In this document: piece by piece, positions 1 through 6,279 of the stretch
Layout of the letters: the number at the start of each line of letters is the position of its first letter
Numbering within the stretch: the first letter of the stretch is position 1
Assembly: GCA_945878355.1 (NCBI GenBank)
Contig: CAMCTC010000074.1
Location: 1-23,638, forward strand
Direction of reading: 5' to 3'
Origin: Bordetella parapertussis
GTDB taxonomy: Bacteria > Pseudomonadota > Gammaproteobacteria > Burkholderiales > Burkholderiaceae_C
Length of the DNA: 23,638 bases
Notes under the pieces: generated by a model
The model's input: the letters and a program-made list of their open reading frames with translations, nothing else
Databases searched by the model: none
Told to the model about the DNA's origin: nothing
Made by a program: the position numbers and the translations under genes

Positions 1-27
1 TCTGCCGCCAACGATGACGCCATCACT

Positions 28-50
28 TCAGGGCCCCTCGCGGGCCCTGA
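28..50. terminator. Perfect 9-bp GC-rich hairpin, possible terminator of an upstream gene
   Basis: Arms TCAGGGCCC (28-36) and GGGCCCTGA (42-50) pair perfectly around a five-base loop. No run of T follows, so it is not a textbook intrinsic terminator. It may end a gene lying left of the window. Confidence 0.35.
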
Positions 51-103
51 CTCGTTGGGGGTGCCGCTATCAATCCTCGTCAGGCCAGGCTCAATTGCAA
101 ATC

Positions 104-142
104 CGACACCTCACCGGCGAATAGTGGCGGGTTTACACCGGC
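104..142. repeat. Mobile-element end, direct-repeat copy 1
   Basis: Bases 104-124 are identical to 3159-3179, and the similarity continues imperfectly to about 142 (second copy to about 3198), ending in ACCGGCG in both. Left of 104 and 3159 the two places are unrelated. Right of both copies a gene fragment starts abruptly (AAA ATPase here, serine recombinase at the other copy). This fits the tip of an insertion element whose body lies, or lay, to the left. I could not assign a family. Confidence 0.55.
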
Positions 143-750
143 GCCAACAACCAGACGGTGCCGGTGTCGCTGGCCTCGGCCGGCGTGCGGCGGGTGCTGG
201 CGCTGGCCTACTTTCTGGTGTGGGCATGGCACGAACACCGCGCCGCCGCGCAACTCTTGGGCAAGAAGCCGGAAGACCGCTTCGTGGTTCTGTTCGACGA
301 GCCCGAGACGCATTTGCACCCGCGCTGGCAACGCGCCATCCTGCCCAGCGTGCTGACCGCCATCAACACCCTGCGCGGCAAGGTCGGCCGTGCGCCGCAA
401 ATGCTGGTGGCCACGCATTCGCCGCTGGTGGCGGCCTCGCTGGAGCCGTACTTCGACCCCGCCCAGGACGACCTGATCCACCTGTTGCTACGCAACGGCC
501 AGGTGGCCATCGACCAGGGCGGCTGGGCCACCCAGGGTGACGCCAGCAGTTGGCTGGTGTCGGAGACGTTCGGGCTGGAGCAGGCACGCTCGGTAGAAGC
601 CGAAAGGGCCATCGAGGCGGCCGAAGCCTTCATGCGGGGCGACAAGCCTTTGCCCGCGGGGCTGGACACCCAGGCGGCCATTCACGCCCAGTTGCGCAGG
701 CTGCTGTCGGCCGGCGACGAGTTCTGGCCGCGCTGGTTGGTTGCGTATTT
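143..750 (+). pseudogene. AAA-family ATPase, C-terminal fragment
   Basis: The reading frame encodes the C-terminal half of an ABC/SMC-like AAA ATPase of the kind annotated as AAA_21 or OLD-like proteins. Visible motifs are a Walker B/D-loop segment (LFDEPETHLHPRW) and the switch histidine motif (ATHSPLV). The Walker A half is missing: homology begins near QTVPVSLASAGVRR, directly beside the element end at 104-142. The 3' end is also damaged. After about base 750 the frame runs through IS21-like end repeats and stops at 793 with unrelated residues. A GTG at 158 could start translation, but there is no sign of a functional product. Such ATPases occur in defence and DNA-processing modules; the specific role cannot be read from this fragment. 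Confidence 0.7.
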
Positions 751-876
751 CAGCGATCGTGGACGGTTGTTTCAGTCTGATCGTGCACGGTGAAACGGCG
801 TCGGCGCGGATGCGCTGGGGGGGTGCGCAAGCACTAGGTTGGAATGTAGCTCAATCGTCCACGATCAGCCTGAAAC
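748..876. repeat. IS21-like end repeats (two direct, one inverted)
   Basis: Three related motifs built on TTTCAG...GATCGTGGACG lie at 748-766 and 770-790 (direct) and at 856-876 (reverse complement). Multiple short end repeats of this kind are typical of IS21-family elements, and an IstB remnant lies nearby. The opposite orientation of the third copy suggests that two ends were brought together by deletion or nested insertion. Exact tips are not resolved. Confidence 0.4.
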
Positions 877-963
877 GGGCTGTCGAGGGGCTGGAATTGG
901 CGCCGATTTTGGGGTGATTTTTCTTCAGGTTTGAGGCCCCCGCCAGGCCGCCGGAGGCACCCC

Positions 964-989
964 GACCGGGCATGAATTCATGCTCGGTC
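964..989. repeat. 26-bp inverted repeat centred on GAATTC
   Basis: Arms 964-976 and 977-989 are complementary apart from one G/T mismatch, with a perfect 14-bp core at 970-983. It lies about 35 bases beyond the IstB stop codon in the direction of istB transcription. It could act as a terminator or be part of the element end. The rest of 793-1023 shows no gene that I can support. Confidence 0.4.
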
Positions 990-1023
990 CAGGGCGCTTG
1001 ACGGCCGGCGTGACCACAAGGGT

Positions 1024-1237
1024 TCACGGCGTATCGCCGCCACCGTCGTCGCGCATCGAGCGGGTGCCTTTGAGCTCGATCTTGTTGCTCGAGTGCACGA
1101 CCCGGTCGAGGATCGCGTCTGCCAGGGTCGGATCGCTGAGGTAGGTGTGCCAGTCTTTGACCGGCAGCTGGCTGGTGATCAAGGTCGAGTGTGCGCCGAT
1201 GCGGTCGTCGAGCAACTCCAGCAAGTCGTTGCGCTCG
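1024..1237 (-). pseudogene. istB: IS21-family helper ATPase IstB, C-terminal remnant
   Basis: About 70 codons on the minus strand give the characteristic IstB C-terminus: ERNDLLELLDDR, then STLITSQLPVKDWH, then DPTLADAILDRVVH, then KIELKG. In the family this ATPase works with the IstA transposase, and full-length IstB is about 250-260 residues. The Walker motifs and everything upstream are gone, because unrelated plus-strand coding sequence begins at about 1246. No istA is present, so this is a dead remnant of an IS21-like element. Confidence 0.8.
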
Positions 1238-1245
1238 CGTTCGAT

Positions 1246-1521
1246 TTGCTCCACCAAGGTCACGCTGTCGCGCAGGCCGCGGCGATGCTGACCGAAGAGT
1301 TTGGCTTGTCTGCTCGGCAGGCCTACCGCTACTTGCAGGAAGCACAGGCGATCGAACGTCCGGTGCCCGTTGCGGCGCCCAACGTGGCAATGACCGTCAA
1401 GGTGCCAGAGGACATCGCAGCGATGTTGCGCGCGCACGCGCTGGCAACGGGATTGACGATTGGCGATGTCGTCGCACGCGCCGTGTCGGCGCTATTGAGT
1501 CGGGAGCGCGGGGGTGTCTGA
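1246..1521 (+). pseudogene. N-truncated helix-turn-helix protein linked to the serine recombinase
   Basis: Roughly 90 residues start abruptly next to the IstB remnant. They include a helix-turn-helix-like segment (AAMLTEEFGLSARQAYRYL) and a second half (VKVPEDIAAMLRAHA, LTIGDVVARAVSALL) resembling ribbon-helix-helix-type DNA-binding tails. The frame stops at 1521, overlapping the next small ORF by 8 bases. It sits just before a serine recombinase on the same strand, so it was probably an accessory or regulator of the same mobile module. The original start lies beyond the truncation point. Function is inferred from motif shape and position only. Confidence 0.5.
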
Positions 1522-1786
1522 ACGCCGCCAGCGCTGCCAAGTCCAATTCGAGTATTGCTTTGACCGTCTGTTCGGTGCCAAGCTCGAACAGGCCTACGAC
1601 ATCTTGGTTCCCGGTCGTATCCAACGCACCGGTGGACGCACGCGAGTAGGAGGGCATGGTCATGAAGATAGCGGCGATCTATGCGCGGGTGTCGTCCGAC
1701 CAGCAGAAGGAGGACAAGACGATCAACAGCCAGACGGCCGCAGTGATGGCGTTCGCGTCGACCCAAGGCTACAGCGTACCGGCTGA
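1514..1786 (+). CDS. Small hypothetical ORF between HTH protein and recombinase
   Basis: A GTG-started frame of 90 codons overlaps the end of the HTH fragment and runs 131 bases into the recombinase gene. Only the first part (QFEYCFDRLFGAKLEQAYDILVP) looks protein-like. After about residue 45 it reads the recombinase gene out of frame. It may be a real small accessory ORF whose end has shifted, or only the first half may be coding. I do not recognise the family. Confidence 0.3.
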   Translation: MSERRQRCQVQFEYCFDRLFGAKLEQAYDILVPGRIQRTGGRTRVGGHGHEDSGDLCAGVVRPAEGGQDDQQPDGRSDGVRVDPRLQRTG

Positions 1787-2240
1787 GTGGATCTTCGAGG
1801 ACGAGGGATTCAGCGGCGCCACGCTGCTTCAGACTCAACGGCGCGTCGAGCGGCTGCTCACCGCGTATCAAGAGGACTTACTGAGCCTGGACGAACTGCG
1901 CCGGCGCATGCCCGAGTTGCGCCAGCGCGAGACGCGTTTGAAGGCGGAACTCGACTCGCTGAATGCCCAGCTTGCCGACCAAGCCACGTACCTGCGGCTC
2001 GCTCATACGCTGGGTGAATTCCTCGAGCGCCTGCGCACCCAAAGCCAGGGGCTAGGCGTGCTGGAACGCCAACGCGTCGTAAGATTGCTCGTCAAGGAAG
2101 TCATCGTCGGCGACGACAGCATCACGATCCGGCATTCGATTCCGACCTCGAGTCGTCCCTCCGGCGGGCCTGCTGGATCGCTCAATTCGCGCACTACCGC
2201 CGCCGACGCCAGCGATTCGAGACAAGATTCGCTTTTGTGT
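1656..2240 (+). pseudogene. Large serine recombinase with in-frame internal deletion
   Basis: The start ATG (1656, or 1662) follows a good Shine-Dalgarno (GTAGGAGGG). Residues 1-57 are a resolvase N-terminus with the catalytic serine in YARVSS (S13) and the DEGFSGATL motif. Directly after this, at about base 1827, the frame jumps to the recombinase C-terminus: a coiled-coil segment (RRRMPELRQRETRLKAEL), then GVLERQRVVRLLVKEV and ITIRHSIP. The rest of the catalytic domain, the recombinase domain and the zinc ribbon are missing, so roughly 350 residues have been lost while the frame stayed open. The natural C-terminus is also lost near 2240, where the reverse-transcriptase fragment begins. It should not be able to recombine DNA. 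Confidence 0.8.
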
Positions 2241-2949
2241 ACGTGGCGTGGCGTCGCCGCTGCTGGCCAACGTTTTTCTGCACTACGTCTTTGACCTCTG
2301 GGCGGCGCAGTGGCGCAAGCGAGAGGCCACGGGCAAGATGATCGTCGTGCGCTACGCTGACGACATCGTGGCGGGCTTCGAGCGAGAGGCCGATGCGCGG
2401 CAGTTCTGGGATGCGATGCGCGAACGGTTCGCGAAGTTCGCGCTTGAGTTGCACGGAGACAAAACCCGTTTGCTTGAGTTCGGTCGCTTTGTCGCGCCGA
2501 GTCGAAAGCAGTGCGGGCTCGGCAAGCCAGAGACGTTTACCTTCCTGGGGTTCATCTTCATATGCGGCAAGTCCCGGCGCGGAGCCTTCCAGCTCCAGCG
2601 AAAGAGCCGAGGCGACCGCATGCGGGCCACACTCCAGGAGATCAAGGTGCAGTTGCGAAAGCGCATGCACGACCCCATCCCTTCACAAGGGCGATGGTTG
2701 AGGTCGGTGGTGCGGGGGTACTTCGCGTACCACGCGGTGCCCACCAATATACGGGCGATCGGGGCCTTCCGATATCACGTCACGGATCTCTGGCGCCGCA
2801 CGCTACGGCGACGAAGTCAGAAGGATGGTATGACGTGGGAACGGATGACCCAACTTGCTGCGGACTGGTTGCCACAGCCCCGAATCCTTCATCCTTGGCC
2901 TGACAAACGCTTTGACGTCAAACACCCGAGGTGGGAGCCCAGTGCGTGA
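2230..2949 (+). pseudogene. ltrA: Group II intron reverse transcriptase/maturase, C-terminal part
   Basis: The frame encodes the C-terminal half of a group II intron-encoded protein: GVASPLLANVFLHYVFDLW, the catalytic YADD box (VVRYADDIVAGF), and HGDKTRLLEFGR. Next come TFLGF and a thumb/maturase region (RWLRSVVRGYFAYH, FRYHVTDLWRR). It ends in KHPRWEPSA with a stop at 2949. The N-terminal RT motifs are missing, because the intact part begins at about 2230, right against the recombinase remnant. A GTG at 2248 could start translation, but the protein lacks the fingers domain. The YADD active site itself is intact. Confidence 0.85.
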
Positions 2950-3008
2950 ATTGCGCACGCTGGGATCTGTGCGGGGGGCGCTCAGCAATGGGCGTCCCTA
3001 CCGCGATC
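2942..3008 (+). other. Group II intron 3' RNA structure (candidate domain V/VI region)
   Basis: Just past the RT stop, a long hairpin folds from 2964 to 3008. GATC (2964-2967) pairs with GATC (3005-3008), GCGG (2971-2974) with CCGC (3001-3004), and a ten-pair upper stem closes a GCAA tetraloop at 2985-2988. A two-base TA bulge lies on the 3' side. A smaller hairpin (GTGCG...CGCAC, 2942-2958) precedes it. A GNRA-capped hairpin with a two-base bulge behind the RT is expected for intron domain V. The arm lengths are unlike the textbook form, so the domain call is tentative. The intron 3' boundary probably lies at about 3007. Confidence 0.45.
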
Positions 3009-3102
3009 CTCGATCACACCGGCTGTAGAGCACGGTGCGCTCGCGACACCGGGCACACAGAAACATGCGGCCGACCGATTCCATACAGGGCCTCCTCTTC
3101 AT
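2998..3102 (-). pseudogene. Small cysteine-rich (zinc-ribbon-like) ORF, cut by the intron end
   Basis: An ATG at 3102 opens a short minus-strand frame containing MFLCARCRER and then a second cysteine in SRCDRG. The CxxC spacing followed by a later Cys suggests a small metal-binding protein of a kind I associate with mobile-element accessory ORFs. After CDRG, at about base 3007, the frame runs into the intron 3' hairpin and stops within three codons. The intron therefore appears to be inserted here, in antisense to this ORF. Identification is by motif memory only. Confidence 0.45.
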
Positions 3103-3158
3103 CGACGATTGTCCGCTTCGGATGGTCGATGGCAGTTGACGTGCACACTCGCCAAAAA

Positions 3159-3198
3159 CGACACCTCACCGGCGAATAGACGCGGGTCTTGACCGGCG
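3159..3198. repeat. Mobile-element end, direct-repeat copy 2
   Basis: Second copy of the repeat at 104-142: 3159-3179 is identical to 104-124, followed by about 19 imperfectly matching bases ending in ACCGGCG. A serine recombinase fragment starts immediately to its right and is interrupted at this point. Confidence 0.55.
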
Positions 3199-3204
3199 TT
3201 CACA

Positions 3205-3449
3205 GCAGGTCGCTGCAAAGTGCCGCCACTCACACCCTCGTCTTTGTAGGCGGGCTCAACCGCGGCCCAACCGAGGCCGCGCTGGCTGGCGATGTAGGCC
3301 AGGCAGGCCTCTACCTGGAACTCGATCGAAGTCATCTCGCCGCGATGTGCGTCGGAGACCGAAACCCGTGCATAGACGGCGCAGCGCTTGGTCTGCTCGG
3401 CAAGACCTTGATGCGCCGGAATCGGTGGAGTCTTCACAGGCTCAATCAT
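3205..3449 (-). pseudogene. Serine recombinase, N-terminal fragment
   Basis: An ATG at 3449 opens a minus-strand frame with a resolvase N-terminus: the catalytic serine in YARVSVSD, a segment IEFQVEACLAYI, and KDEGVSGGTLQRPA. Directly after QRPA (about base 3205) the homology ends at the element tip at 3159-3198, and the frame continues through unrelated sequence to 3099. The recombinase is thus interrupted after about 80 residues. It differs clearly from the one at 1656, so two recombinases of different lineage have been broken in this region. Confidence 0.75.
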
Positions 3450-3505
3450 CCCAGAGGGAGATTTTCAGGTGAGAGTTCTCTTGCGAACCTGGATGCGACA
3501 TGTAC

Positions 3506-3534
3506 TTGACACCATATGGTTTTTAAGACATATT
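3506..3534 (+). promoter_or_regulatory. Strong sigma70-type promoter for the toxin-antitoxin pair
   Basis: A perfect -35 box TTGACA (3506-3511) is followed by a 17-base spacer and CATATT (3529-3534; four of six matches to the -10 consensus). Transcription would begin at about 3541-3542, immediately before the toxin ATG at 3543, so the mRNA may be leaderless or nearly so. Confidence 0.65.
3511..3520. promoter_or_regulatory. Perfect 10-bp palindrome in the promoter spacer, candidate operator
   Basis: ACCATATGGT is its own reverse complement and lies between the -35 and -10 boxes. HTH antitoxins of this class commonly repress their own operon from palindromes in this position. A 10-bp palindrome is short, so this is suggestive only. 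Confidence 0.35.
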
Positions 3535-3542
3535 ACGCAGGC

Positions 3543-3932
3543 ATGAGCTGGACAGTCCTCTTCCACGAAGCTTTCCACACCGAGTTCAGTGGCCTGGATG
3601 ACGACTTGCAGGACGAACTGCTCGCACATGCGCGATTGCTGGCGGAGTTCGGGCCGAATCTGGGCCGACCCACCGTGGACACGCTGAAGGGATCACGCCA
3701 CGCCAACATGAAGGAGCTGAGGTTCTCTTGGGCGGGCGAAATTTGGCGGGTGGCCTTCGCGTTCGATCCTCTGCGGCAGGCGGTCATGCTGGTCGGCGGT
3801 GACAAGGGTGGTGCGGACCAGCGCAGGTTCTACAAGCGATTGATCCAGGTGGCAGATGACCGCTACGGCGATCACCTCGCCACGTTGCAGAAGCAGACAA
3901 AGGAGGTATCCCGTGGCAAGAAAACTCGATGA
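3543..3932 (+). CDS. HigB/Gp49-type (RelE/ParE superfamily) toxin
   Basis: This 129-residue protein belongs to the phage Gp49-like/HigB toxin family, members of which act as ribosome-dependent mRNA interferases. Family signatures are LLAEFGPNLGRPTVDTLKGS, NMKELRFSWAGEIWRVAFAF and the positively charged tail around GADQRRFYKRLIQVADDRY. An ATG at 3516 is in frame, but it lies inside the promoter spacer, upstream of any likely transcript start. The ATG at 3543 is therefore preferred. There is no clear Shine-Dalgarno, which fits a leaderless transcript. The gene overlaps the antitoxin gene by 20 bases in toxin-first order, as usual for higBA. Confidence 0.85.
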   Translation: MSWTVLFHEAFHTEFSGLDDDLQDELLAHARLLAEFGPNLGRPTVDTLKGSRHANMKELRFSWAGEIWRVAFAFDPLRQAVMLVGGDKGGADQRRFYKRLIQVADDRYGDHLATLQKQTKEVSRGKKTR

Positions 3933-4275
3933 AGTGATGGCTGTGCTGCCGAAGACGCGACAGCGCCGGATCGAGGCCCGCGCGATGGAGCTGGCCACGC
4001 TGAAGGACCTGCGCCAAGCTGCGCAGCAGACCCAGGAGCAGTTGGCGGCCACGCTGGGCGTCGGCCAGGACGCGATCTCCCGCCTGGAGCGTCGCAGCGA
4101 CATGCTGCTGTCGACTCTGAGGCACTATGTCGAGAGCATGGGCGGCAAGCTGGAACTCGTGGCCCAGTTTCCCAACCGCCCCCCCATGGTGATTGAGCAC
4201 CTTGGTAGATCTTCTGGGGGCTTCATGAGGCCGAATCGACCCGATCACGTGCCCGAAAAACGGCCTGAGAAGTGA
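3913..4275 (+). CDS. XRE-family HTH antitoxin (HigA-like)
   Basis: This protein of 120 residues is expected to bind and neutralise the upstream toxin and to repress the operon. The GTG start at 3913 has an excellent Shine-Dalgarno, AGGAGGT (3901-3907), inside the toxin gene. Residues about 32-85 form a Cro/XRE helix-turn-helix: LKDLRQAAQQTQEQLAATL, GVGQDAISRLERR and STLRHYVESMGGKLELVAQF. The last 20 residues are charged and unstructured in appearance. Overlap with the toxin gene, and the intrinsic terminator at 4356, mark this as a two-gene operon. Confidence 0.87.
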   Translation: MARKLDEVMAVLPKTRQRRIEARAMELATLKDLRQAAQQTQEQLAATLGVGQDAISRLERRSDMLLSTLRHYVESMGGKLELVAQFPNRPPMVIEHLGRSSGGFMRPNRPDHVPEKRPEK

Positions 4276-4355
4276 GTGGCCGGAGGTGCTTGCGGACGGT
4301 GAATCATATTCCACTCTGCCACCATTCAAAGCTCCGCAAGGGGCCGTAAGACAAG

Positions 4356-4390
4356 AAAGCCCTAAGTAATTTAACGACTTAGGGCTTTTT
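4356..4390. terminator. Intrinsic terminator between the TA pair and the oxidoreductase gene
   Basis: A perfect 12-bp stem (4356-4367 with 4377-4388) with a nine-base AT-rich loop is followed by T through 4390. It ends the toxin-antitoxin operon. The genes on either side converge here, and three T residues also follow the stem on the other strand, so it may work in both directions. Confidence 0.9.
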
Positions 4391-4414
4391 CATTTTCGCG
4401 CCGGGTTGCTAGGG

Positions 4415-5389
4415 TCACCGAACCTGCAGCACCACTTTGCCGAAATGCGCGTTGGCTTTCATGTAGGCGAGCGCCGCTGCGGCTTCATCGAGCGGGAAAC
4501 AGCGGTCTATCGGGAGCGCCAACTTGCCGGTGCTCACCGAGGCCCACAGGTCTTGCCGCACCAAGCGGTTGATTTCGCGGATCTCCTCCACCGACCGCGT
4601 GCGAAAAGTGACACCGATGTAGGAGATGCGCTTGGCCGCGTGCAGGTCGAAATCGAACTCGCCTTTCGCACCGCCCAGCCTACCGACGTTGACGATGCGG
4701 CCAAGCACGCGGGCGGCCTTCAGGTTCGCATTGGCGACGCTGGCCGAGACCTGATCGACGATCAGGTGCACGCCTTTGCCTTGCGTGGCAGCAATGACCT
4801 CGTCGGCCCAACCCGGATGGGTGGTATCGATCGAAAGGTCCGCGCCCCAGGCGCTGAGTTTTGCGCGGCGTCCTGGGTTGGTGGAGGAGCCAATCACCAA
4901 GCTCGCTCCCATGAGCTTGGCGATCTGCATGCCCATCAACCCGACGCCAGAGCTTGCGCCCTGGATCAACACGGTCTCTCCTTTGGCGAGGCCGCCGACA
5001 GTCACCAGCGCGTTGTGCATGGTCGTCAGCGCCACGGGCAGCGTGGCGGCTTCTTCGTAACTCATGCCGGAGGACGGCAGCAGGTGCACACGCCCTCGAT
5101 CGGCGAGCGCGTATTGCGCGAAGCCTGCAGCGCCCGATGCCATCACCCGGTCGCGGGGTTTGACATGGCTCACGCCTGTCCCCACTGCCGCAACCTCGCC
5201 GGCGAACTCCATCCCGACGACCGTGCCCGCGCCGCCGATCGCGCCGTGGCTGTGTCCGGCGGCGACCGCGAGGTCGGCGCGGTTCAGGCCGCAGGCATGC
5301 ACAAGGATCAAGACCTGGTCTGGCTGCGGCACAGGGGTGGCAACTTCACGGATTTCCACACCGGCTGGCGTGACGATTGCGGCTTTCAT
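4415..5389 (-). CDS. MDR-superfamily NADPH:quinone oxidoreductase-like protein
   Basis: This 324-residue medium-chain dehydrogenase/reductase without structural zinc cysteines belongs to the quinone oxidoreductase (QOR) branch. QOR enzymes use NADPH for one-electron reduction of quinones or reduction of activated double bonds. Residues 1-120 are the GroES-like domain (VHACGLNRADL, GMEFAGEV, KPRDRVM). The Rossmann fold carries GASSGVGLMGMQIAK at 144-158, and the C-terminus ends in HFGKVVLQVR. The ATG at 5389 (MKAAIVTPAG) is preferred because family members begin with MKA and a GGGGA Shine-Dalgarno lies just upstream. A start at 5440 would add 17 atypical residues. The gene stands alone, with its stop facing the terminator at 4356. 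The substrate cannot be predicted. Confidence 0.85.
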   Translation of the reverse strand: MKAAIVTPAGVEIREVATPVPQPDQVLILVHACGLNRADLAVAAGHSHGAIGGAGTVVGMEFAGEVAAVGTGVSHVKPRDRVMASGAAGFAQYALADRGRVHLLPSSGMSYEEAATLPVALTTMHNALVTVGGLAKGETVLIQGASSGVGLMGMQIAKLMGASLVIGSSTNPGRRAKLSAWGADLSIDTTHPGWADEVIAATQGKGVHLIVDQVSASVANANLKAARVLGRIVNVGRLGGAKGEFDFDLHAAKRISYIGVTFRTRSVEEIREINRLVRQDLWASVSTGKLALPIDRCFPLDEAAAALAYMKANAHFGKVVLQVR

Positions 5390-5636
5390 GAGTTTTCCCC
5401 GAAGAAGGTGGTTGAGTTGGGCGGCAGTGTAGGCTGCCATGGGGAGGCCATCGTGAGGGCAACGCGCTTGACGTCGGCTTTGTGCGTGGCTTCTTCAGCA
5501 TCAACATCGTCCAGTTCGTGGCGATCGTCTGGAGCCTCAGCGCTTTGAGTCCGTAGCCCCAACGAATGTGCGCGTGGCGCAGATCGGCGTGATCAGGGGC
5601 CACCTAAAATGAACGGCAGCCTACAAGGACAGCGCG
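5390..5636 (+). promoter_or_regulatory. Divergent intergenic region with a candidate dcd promoter
   Basis: This region separates the minus-strand oxidoreductase gene from dcd. A TAAAAT -10-like box lies at 5605-5610, which would start dcd mRNA about 20 bases before its ATG. No convincing -35 box is visible at 17 bases. No gene is supported in the remaining sequence. Confidence 0.35.
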
Positions 5637-6206
<570 letters not shown>

Positions 6207-6253
6207 TCGGCGCTGGGTCTTCCGCCATCAGGCGCTGCGCCCCAGGCTTGGGC

Positions 6254-6279
6254 GGCCAGCTGAGCTTGTCTCACTGGCC
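6254..6279. terminator. Hairpin at the convergence of dcd and the export operon
   Basis: GGCCAG (6254-6259) pairs with CTGGCC (6274-6279), and inner TGAG pairs with CTCA, with one bulged C. The stop codon of the minus-strand lipoprotein gene lies inside it. No T run follows on either strand, so termination efficiency is uncertain. Confidence 0.35.

Noticed and set aside
4406..5548. Long plus-strand open frame opposite the oxidoreductase gene
   Set aside because: It is the shadow of a well-supported MDR gene on the minus strand and has no recognisable domain.
5440..5550. Short hydrophobic plus-strand frame (GFFSINIVQFVAIVWSLSAL) upstream of dcd
   Set aside because: It has no convincing start or ribosome-binding site and no recognised family, and is too short to separate from chance.
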